Positions 59,070 through 64,000 of a stretch of 64,000 bases of DNA are shown one piece after another. The number at the start of each line of letters is the position of its first letter. Position 1 is the stretch's first letter. The notes beneath the pieces are model-generated. The model saw nothing but the letters and a program-made list of their open reading frames with translations. It had not been told where the DNA came from and searched no databases. Source of the DNA: Sinomonas sp. ASV486 (GTDB lineage Bacteria; Actinomycetota; Actinomycetes; Actinomycetales; Micrococcaceae). The translations under genes and the position numbers were made by a program. The stretch spans positions 1 to 64,000 of the forward strand of contig NZ_JAVFJK010000015.1 in NCBI RefSeq assembly GCF_030908215.1, written 5' to 3'.

Positions 59070-61616
59070 ATGCGAATCCCCCTTTCGTGGCTGCGCGAGT
59101 ACACGCAGCTTCCTGCCGACGCGACGGCAGAAGACCTCATGGCCGACCTGGTGAGGGTTGGCCTCGAGGAAGAAGACGTCCACCGCCCCTCGGACTCGAT
59201 CCGCGGGCCGATCGTCGTCGGGCAGGTGCTCAGCGCCGAGAAGGAGCCGCAGAGCAACGGCAAGACGATCAACTGGTGTCAGGTCCGGGTAGTCCCGGAG
59301 GGCCAGGAGCAGACGCTCACGGGCAAGGGCATCGAGCCCTCCGGCGTCCAGGGCATCGTGTGCGGCGCGCACAACTTCGAAGCGGGGGACAAGGTCGTCG
59401 TGACCCTCCCCGGCGCGACGCTGCCCGGGGACTTCCACATTGCGGCCCGCAAGACGTACGGCCACGTCTCCGCGGGCATGATCGCGTCCGTCCGAGAGCT
59501 CGGGATCGGTGACGACCACGACGGCATCCTCGTGCTCTCGCGCATCGGGCTCGACCCCGAGATCGGCACGGACGCGCTCGAGCTCCTCGGCCTGACCGAC
59601 GAGGCCGCCGAGATCAACGTGACCCCCGACCGGGCCTACTGCTTCTCGATCCGAGGTATCGCCCGCGAGTACTCGCACGCGACGGGCACCGCGTTCACCG
59701 ATCCGGCCGAGCTCGTCAAGGCGCCCGAGACGCTCGGGGGCGGCTACGGCGTCGTGCTCGACGACCAGACGCCCATCTACGGCGTCCCCGGCTGTGACCG
59801 CTTCGTGGCGCGCACCGTGCGCGGCATCGACCCGACGCGCCCCACGCCGCCGTGGATGGTCTCGCGCCTGCGTCTGGCGGGCGTGCGCTCGATCTCGCTG
59901 CCCGTGGACATCTCGAACTACGTCATGTTCGAGCTCGGCCAGCCGACCCACTGCTACGACCTCGACAAGCTCACGGGACCCATCACGGTTCGCCGAGCCG
60001 CCGCGGGGGAGAGGATCACGACCCTCGACGAGAAGGTCCGCTCCCTCGATCCCGAGGACCTCCTCATCACCGACGAGTCGGGTCCGATCGGCATCGCCGG
60101 CGTCATGGGCGGTGCCTCGACCGAGTGCTCCGATGACACAGTGAACGTCCTCGTCGAGGCCGCGCACTTCGATACCGTGAGCATCGCCCGCTCGCGCCGA
60201 CGCCACAGGCTCCCGTCCGAGGCGTCCAAGCGCTTCGAGCGCGGCGTCGACTGGAATGTCGCGCACGTCGCAGCGCAGCGCGTCGTCGACCTCCTGGTCG
60301 AACTGGGCGGCGGCACCGCCGACGAGTCCGGGACCGACGTCGGGACGGCGCCGGAGCCCGTGCGGATCGAGCTGCCCGCTGGATTCGCGTCGGGGCGGAT
60401 CGGCATGGAGTTCAGCGACGAGCTCATCACGCGCAGCCTCGGCGACCTCGGCGCCGACGTTGAGCGGGCCGGCGCAGACTTCGTCGTCACTCCGCCGAGC
60501 TGGCGCAATGACCTGGAGACGAAGGAGGACCTGTCCGAGGAGATCGCACGCCTCGTCGGCTACGACAAGATCCCCTCGAGACTTCCGACCGCGCCTCCGG
60601 GCCGCGGCTTCACGCGTACGCAGCAGCAGCGCCGGCGCCTCGTCCAGGGGCTCGCCGATGCGGGCCTCACCGAAATCCTCGCGTACCCGTTCGCCACGAA
60701 GGTGCAGAATGAGACGTTCGGCGTCGCCGAGGCCGGCGCGCCGCGCAGGGCGGTCAAGCTCGCGAACCCGCTGAGCGAGGAGCACGGCTGGCTCCGCACG
60801 TCGCTGCTCCCGGGCCTCATCGACACGGCCAAGCGCAATCACTCCCGCGGCTTCCGCGACCTCGCGATCTACGAGGCGGGCCTGGTGTTCCTGCCCGGCG
60901 ACGGGGTGCTCGGCACCCCGAGCATCCCGCCGCTCGGCGTCCGCCCGCCCGAGGACGTCCTCGACGCGCTCTACGACGGGCTCCCGGACCAGCCGCTGCA
61001 CATCGGTGCGGTGTTCACGGGCAGGGAGACCCCGGAGTCGCCCGGCAACGCTCCCCGCGCTTGGGACTGGGCTGACGCGCTCGACGTCGCCCGGCTCGCC
61101 GGCGAGGTTCTCGGCGTCGAGCTCGTGGTCGCGCAGGGATCGCATCAGGCGTTCCACCCCGGCCGCGCTGCCCAGCTCTCGCTCTTCTCCGGCGAGGTCG
61201 TCGGATACGCGGGCGAGCTGCACCCCAAGCTGCTCGCGGAGCTCGACATGCCGGCGCGCTCCGCCGCGTTCGAGCTTGACGCCGACGTGCTCTTCGAGGC
61301 GGCCCCGGACGTTGTCGTGGCGAAGCACCTCTCTGCGTTCCCGGTCGCGACGCAGGACGTCGCCCTCATCGTCGACGCCTCCGTGCCCGCTGACGAGATC
61401 CTGGGGTCGCTGCGGGAGGGCGCTGGCGAGCTCCTCGAGGATATCCACCTGTTCGACGTCTACACGGGCAAGGGCATCGACGAGGGCAAGAAGTCGCTTG
61501 CCTTCGGGCTCCGCTTCCGCGCCGCCGACCGCACCCTCACCGCCGACGAGGCATCCGAGGCGCGCGCCGCTGCCGTGGCGCTCGCGGCCGAGCGGTTCGG
61601 CGCGGTCCAGCGCTGA
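59070..61616 (+). CDS. pheT: Phenylalanine-tRNA ligase beta subunit
   Basis: Editing and tRNA-binding subunit. Domains in order: N-terminal OB fold of the tRNA-binding type (about 40-150), B3/B4 editing domain (about 210-380), B5 (about 400-475), a catalytic-like core, and the C-terminal ferredoxin-like anticodon-binding domain (about 750-848, ending in ALAAERFGAVQR). 848 residues, standard. ATG lies 4 nt after the pheS stop, so the subunits are cotranscribed. Confidence 0.96.
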   Translation: MRIPLSWLREYTQLPADATAEDLMADLVRVGLEEEDVHRPSDSIRGPIVVGQVLSAEKEPQSNGKTINWCQVRVVPEGQEQTLTGKGIEPSGVQGIVCGAHNFEAGDKVVVTLPGATLPGDFHIAARKTYGHVSAGMIASVRELGIGDDHDGILVLSRIGLDPEIGTDALELLGLTDEAAEINVTPDRAYCFSIRGIAREYSHATGTAFTDPAELVKAPETLGGGYGVVLDDQTPIYGVPGCDRFVARTVRGIDPTRPTPPWMVSRLRLAGVRSISLPVDISNYVMFELGQPTHCYDLDKLTGPITVRRAAAGERITTLDEKVRSLDPEDLLITDESGPIGIAGVMGGASTECSDDTVNVLVEAAHFDTVSIARSRRRHRLPSEASKRFERGVDWNVAHVAAQRVVDLLVELGGGTADESGTDVGTAPEPVRIELPAGFASGRIGMEFSDELITRSLGDLGADVERAGADFVVTPPSWRNDLETKEDLSEEIARLVGYDKIPSRLPTAPPGRGFTRTQQQRRRLVQGLADAGLTEILAYPFATKVQNETFGVAEAGAPRRAVKLANPLSEEHGWLRTSLLPGLIDTAKRNHSRGFRDLAIYEAGLVFLPGDGVLGTPSIPPLGVRPPEDVLDALYDGLPDQPLHIGAVFTGRETPESPGNAPRAWDWADALDVARLAGEVLGVELVVAQGSHQAFHPGRAAQLSLFSGEVVGYAGELHPKLLAELDMPARSAAFELDADVLFEAAPDVVVAKHLSAFPVATQDVALIVDASVPADEILGSLREGAGELLEDIHLFDVYTGKGIDEGKKSLAFGLRFRAADRTLTADEASEARAAAVALAAERFGAVQR

Positions 61617-61638
61617 CGGCGTCCCGTCCGCTCGGGAG

Positions 61639-62376
61639 GTGAGCCTCGGTGCCGGGGATCTCGTGCTGAGGGCCGTGCCCCTCGGCCCCCCGGGCTCGCC
61701 GCTTCCGGACGGCGCTCCGACCCTCGGTGAGCTCGAGCGAGCCGCTGCACTGGTCGACGCCGTGCAGCGGCACCGCTTCCTCGCCGGGCGTCTCGCGCTC
61801 CGGGCGCTCGTCGCGGGCCTTCTCGGGGTTGACCCGTACGAGGTGCGGCCCGCGTACATGTGCCTCGAGTGCGGGGTCGGTGAGCACGGTCGGCCGGGCT
61901 TCGTCCTCGCGCACGACGGCGCCCCGCTTGGTGCGCTGGGCAGGTCCCGTCGGCTTCCCATCGCCGCGAGCATGTCCCGCGCTGGGGGGTGGGCCCTCGT
62001 CGCGGCCGACACCTCCCGCTCTGAGCGCACGCTCGTTCCCTTGGACCTCGAGATAAGGCCCGGCGACGCGGAGGTCGGGCGGGGGATGGGGATCGGCGTC
62101 GATCTGGTCCGTGTCGCCGACGTCCGCGGCGCGATCCCGGATGCCGCCCTCACCCCGGCCGAGCGGCGTCGGGTGTCGGCGGCCGCTGACCCCGCGGCGG
62201 AGGCGGCGCGGCTCTGGGCCCGCAAAGAGGCCCTCCTCAAGGCACTCGGCACAGGACTGCGGACCGATCCGGCATCTGTCGAGGCCCTCGGCGACTGCCG
62301 CGTGAGCGACATCGACGCCCGCTCTCTCAAGCTCCCGGAGGGCTTTGTCGCGGCCCTCGCCAGACCCACGCTCTGA
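61639..62376 (+). CDS. 4'-phosphopantetheinyl transferase family protein
   Basis: 245 residues, Sfp-type length. The Mg-binding and CoA motifs are GIGVDLVRVADV and WARKEALLKALGTGL (the W/F-x-x-K-E-A/S-x-x-K signature). The N-terminal pseudo-domain includes RHRFLAGRLALRALVAGLLG. It activates carrier proteins by attaching phosphopantetheine. Start uncertain: GTG 61639 is 22 nt after pheT but overlaps its own GGGAGG; the next in-frame GTG is 61663. Its neighbour at the window edge may be the carrier-domain protein it serves. Convergent with the M1 peptidase gene. Confidence 0.85.
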   Translation: MSLGAGDLVLRAVPLGPPGSPLPDGAPTLGELERAAALVDAVQRHRFLAGRLALRALVAGLLGVDPYEVRPAYMCLECGVGEHGRPGFVLAHDGAPLGALGRSRRLPIAASMSRAGGWALVAADTSRSERTLVPLDLEIRPGDAEVGRGMGIGVDLVRVADVRGAIPDAALTPAERRRVSAAADPAAEAARLWARKEALLKALGTGLRTDPASVEALGDCRVSDIDARSLKLPEGFVAALARPTL

Positions 62377-62383
62377 GGGTCGC

Positions 62384-62400
62384 GTTCTGGCTCCCAGAAC
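62384..62400. terminator. Bidirectional hairpin between converging genes
   Basis: GTTCTGG (62384-62390) pairs perfectly with CCAGAAC (62394-62400) around a CTC loop, between the phosphopantetheinyl transferase and M1 peptidase genes. Confidence 0.55.
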
Positions 62401-62411
62401 GGGCGCGGGGG

Positions 62412-63785
62412 CTAGGTCGGCATGGCAGGGAGCTTGCGCTCGAAGAGCCAGGGGCGCAGGAGCTCGGCGGGCCGGAACCTCCGAGCGCCGGCCCCGACGC
62501 GTTCCAGGAGCTCCACGAAATCAGAGGTCGAGGCGTTCCCGTGGCGGTTCTCCTCGCCGAAGGCCTTGAGGGCACGGAGGAACCGGTCGTCGCCGACGGC
62601 GCACCGCACGGCATGCAGGGCGAGGGCCCCGCGCTTGTACACGCGGTCATCGAACATGAGGTCGGGCCCCGGATCGCCGATGAGGAAGTCCTGCTTCTGT
62701 GCGGCGACGAGCTTCCAGGCGGAGGCCGCCCGGGAGCGCACCGAGCCCTGCCCGGCGTGCTCGCTCCATAGCCACTCGGCGTAGCACGCGAATCCCTCAT
62801 GCAGCCAGATGTCCTCCCACCGCCGCACCGTCACGGAGTTGCCGAACCACTGGTGCGCGAGCTCGTGGGCGATGAGCCGCTGGGACTCCCAGGACCGGGT
62901 GATGTGGTTGCGCCCCAGGATCGAGAGTGTCTGCGCCTCGAGTGGAATCTCGAGGGGGTCCTCGGTGACCACGACCGTGTAGTCGCGGAACGGATACGGA
63001 CCGAACAGGTCCGAGAACAGCTCGACCATGGCCCGCTGGTCCCGAAGTCCCGCCAGGGCCGCCTGCTTCAGATCGGGAGGAACCGCCGCATACACGCCGA
63101 CGCCGGGCGAGGCCCGGTGAGGGATGTGCCCGAGCTCGAGGAGCTGGTATCGGCCGATGAGGAGCGTCGCAAGGTAGGGCGCCATGGGCTCGTGGACCTC
63201 GTACACCCACGTCTCCCGGCTCGCCTTGCGGCGGTGGCCCACAAGGAGGCCGTTCGAGACGACTCGGTAGCCGGCGTCCGCGGTGGCGGAGATGCGGAAC
63301 GTGGCCTTCTGGCTCGGATGGTCGTTGCAGGGGAACCAGGTGGGCGCACCGACCGGCTGACCCGCTACGATCACGCCGTCCGAAAGCTCCTCCCAGCCCA
63401 CCTCGCCCCACTGCCCGTCCGCGGGCCCCGGATTGCCCTCGTAGCGCACCTCGAGGGTGAAGTCCTTGCCCTTCGCGAGCGGGGACGCGGGGGTGATGCG
63501 GAGTTCGTTGCCGCGTTGGACCGTCCGTGCGGGCTTGGCGCCGTCCACCTGGGCCTTGAGCGCGCGCATGCCGGTGAGGCTCAGGGTGATCGTCTCCAGC
63601 CGCTCCTTCGCGGTGGCGCGGATCCGTGCGCGCCCGGCGAGGCGGTTGCTCGCGAGGCGGATGTCGAGCTCGAGGTCGTAGTGCCGCACGCGGTAGGCGC
63701 CGCTCCCGTGGCCGGGCGTGTACTGGTCCGGGAGGGCGCCGTTCTTGGACTTCTTCTTCGGCAGGATGTGCTTGTAGGGGCTCAC
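62412..63785 (-). CDS. M1 family metallopeptidase
   Basis: 457 residues, shorter than full aminopeptidase N (about 850). The zinc site is complete: HELAHQWFG and, 18 residues later, the ligand Glu in HEGFACYAEW. The usual GAMEN exopeptidase motif is replaced by LEAQT, as in a subgroup of short actinobacterial M1 proteins. No signal peptide is seen; the N-terminus is Lys-rich (KKKSKNG). Start GTG 63785 overlaps the stop of the upstream gene (GTGA), indicating translational coupling; ATG 63812 upstream would lie inside that gene. Confidence 0.88.
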   Translation of the reverse strand: MSPYKHILPKKKSKNGALPDQYTPGHGSGAYRVRHYDLELDIRLASNRLAGRARIRATAKERLETITLSLTGMRALKAQVDGAKPARTVQRGNELRITPASPLAKGKDFTLEVRYEGNPGPADGQWGEVGWEELSDGVIVAGQPVGAPTWFPCNDHPSQKATFRISATADAGYRVVSNGLLVGHRRKASRETWVYEVHEPMAPYLATLLIGRYQLLELGHIPHRASPGVGVYAAVPPDLKQAALAGLRDQRAMVELFSDLFGPYPFRDYTVVVTEDPLEIPLEAQTLSILGRNHITRSWESQRLIAHELAHQWFGNSVTVRRWEDIWLHEGFACYAEWLWSEHAGQGSVRSRAASAWKLVAAQKQDFLIGDPGPDLMFDDRVYKRGALALHAVRCAVGDDRFLRALKAFGEENRHGNASTSDFVELLERVGAGARRFRPAELLRPWLFERKLPAMPT

Positions 63786-64000
63786 CGGATGGGTGCCTCC
63801 GGCTCCTTCCACGGCACCACGGGATTGCCTCGCCAGTATGAGGCAGCAGGAACATGCTCGCCGCGCATGACGAGCGACGCCGGGCCGACCGTCGCGCCGT
63901 CGGAGATCTCCGCGCCGGGCAGGACCACGCCGTGCGGACCGAGGGTGGCACCCTCGCCGAGCACCACAGTATCGATGCTCATGATGCGGTCGTGGAAGAG
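63782..64000 (-). CDS. C-terminal part of a left-handed beta-helix (hexapeptide-repeat) protein, possibly a Pls/PosA-type synthetase
   Basis: The last 72 residues are visible and the frame is open to the window edge. The hexapeptide pattern [LIV]-G-x4 is clear in VVLGEGATLGPHGVVLPGAEISDGATVG, followed by LVMRGEHVPAASYWRGNPVVPW. Such a left-handed beta-helix closes acyltransferases, gamma carbonic anhydrases and the C-terminal region of Pls/PosA-family non-ribosomal peptide synthetases. As I recall, the latter are often followed by an M1 peptidase gene and lie near a phosphopantetheinyl transferase, as here, so I favour that reading; the adenylation domain would lie beyond base 64000. The ATG at 63982 is internal to the open frame and unlikely to be the start. 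Confidence 0.6.
   Translation of the reverse strand, partial: LFHDRIMSIDTVVLGEGATLGPHGVVLPGAEISDGATVGPASLVMRGEHVPAASYWRGNPVVPWKEPEAPIR

Noticed and set aside
61649-61669. Six-codon ORF with a good binding site (GGGAGG) just after pheT
   Set aside because: It is out of frame with the transferase and has no independent support; the binding site more likely serves the transferase at an uncertain start.

Overview
This is a high-GC chromosomal window from an actinobacterium. Gene order (truB-ribF-rpsO-pnp, dapA-rnj-ftsK-pgsA-cinA-clgR, recA-recX-miaB-miaA-dapF-hflX-dinG-lexA, hisC-hisB-hisH-hisA, infC-rpmI-rplT, pheS-pheT), a ClgR-type regulator, DUF3046, PriA-type HisA and an actinobacterial SOS box all point to Micrococcales, most likely the Micrococcaceae (Arthrobacter/Sinomonas group). 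No rRNA, tRNA, CRISPR array, prophage or intact IS element is visible. The window is core genome with a few accessory genes.

Layout. 1-7.9 kb: truB, two small membrane proteins, ribF, rpsO, pnp and an M16 protease. 7.9-12.5 kb (minus strand): moaA-moaD, a LolA-like exported protein and a two-gene ABC exporter. 12.6-17.2 kb: a membrane-anchored sulfite-oxidase-family molybdoenzyme with moeA-moaC-mog-moaE. With moaA-moaD this gives most of the molybdenum cofactor pathway beside an enzyme that uses it. 17.2-24 kb: dapB, a TPR protein, a DUF1624-like membrane protein, an SOS-box gene with pentapeptide-like repeats, a carbon-nitrogen hydrolase, dapA and RNase J. 24-32.9 kb: ftsK, pgsA, cinA, clgR, a MarR regulator, DUF3046, recA-recX and a secreted transglycosylase-like protein. 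32.9-42.7 kb: miaB, miaA, dapF, a methyltransferase, hflX with a five-codon upstream ORF, dinG, and the divergent lexA/LysM pair. 42.9-49.2 kb: histidine genes, SseB-like, an MFS protein and DUF1844. 49.5-52.6 kb: infC-rpmI-rplT and an rRNA methyltransferase. 52.7-64 kb: cation and MFS transporters, a NUDIX hydrolase, an Rv2578c-family radical SAM protein, SIMPL and HExxH proteins, pheS-pheT, a phosphopantetheinyl transferase, an M1 peptidase, and the cut-off end of a hexapeptide-repeat protein that may be a Pls/PosA-type synthetase.

Two regulatory themes stand out. First, about twenty genes have a TANNNT -10 element ending 6-7 nt before their start codon, the signature of leaderless mRNAs; in three places a stop codon is the first half of the next promoter's -10. 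Second, LexA-type palindromes (TCGAAC-N4-GTTCGA with 1-2 mismatches) lie upstream of recA, lexA/LysM, the radical SAM gene and the repeat protein at 19984. recA also carries a match to the LexA-independent RecA-NDp (PafBC-type) motif. Genes for ribosome and RNA metabolism instead have long structured leaders: rpsO, pnp (a 41-nt hairpin), infC (AUU start behind an attenuator-like hairpin) and rpmI (three hairpins).
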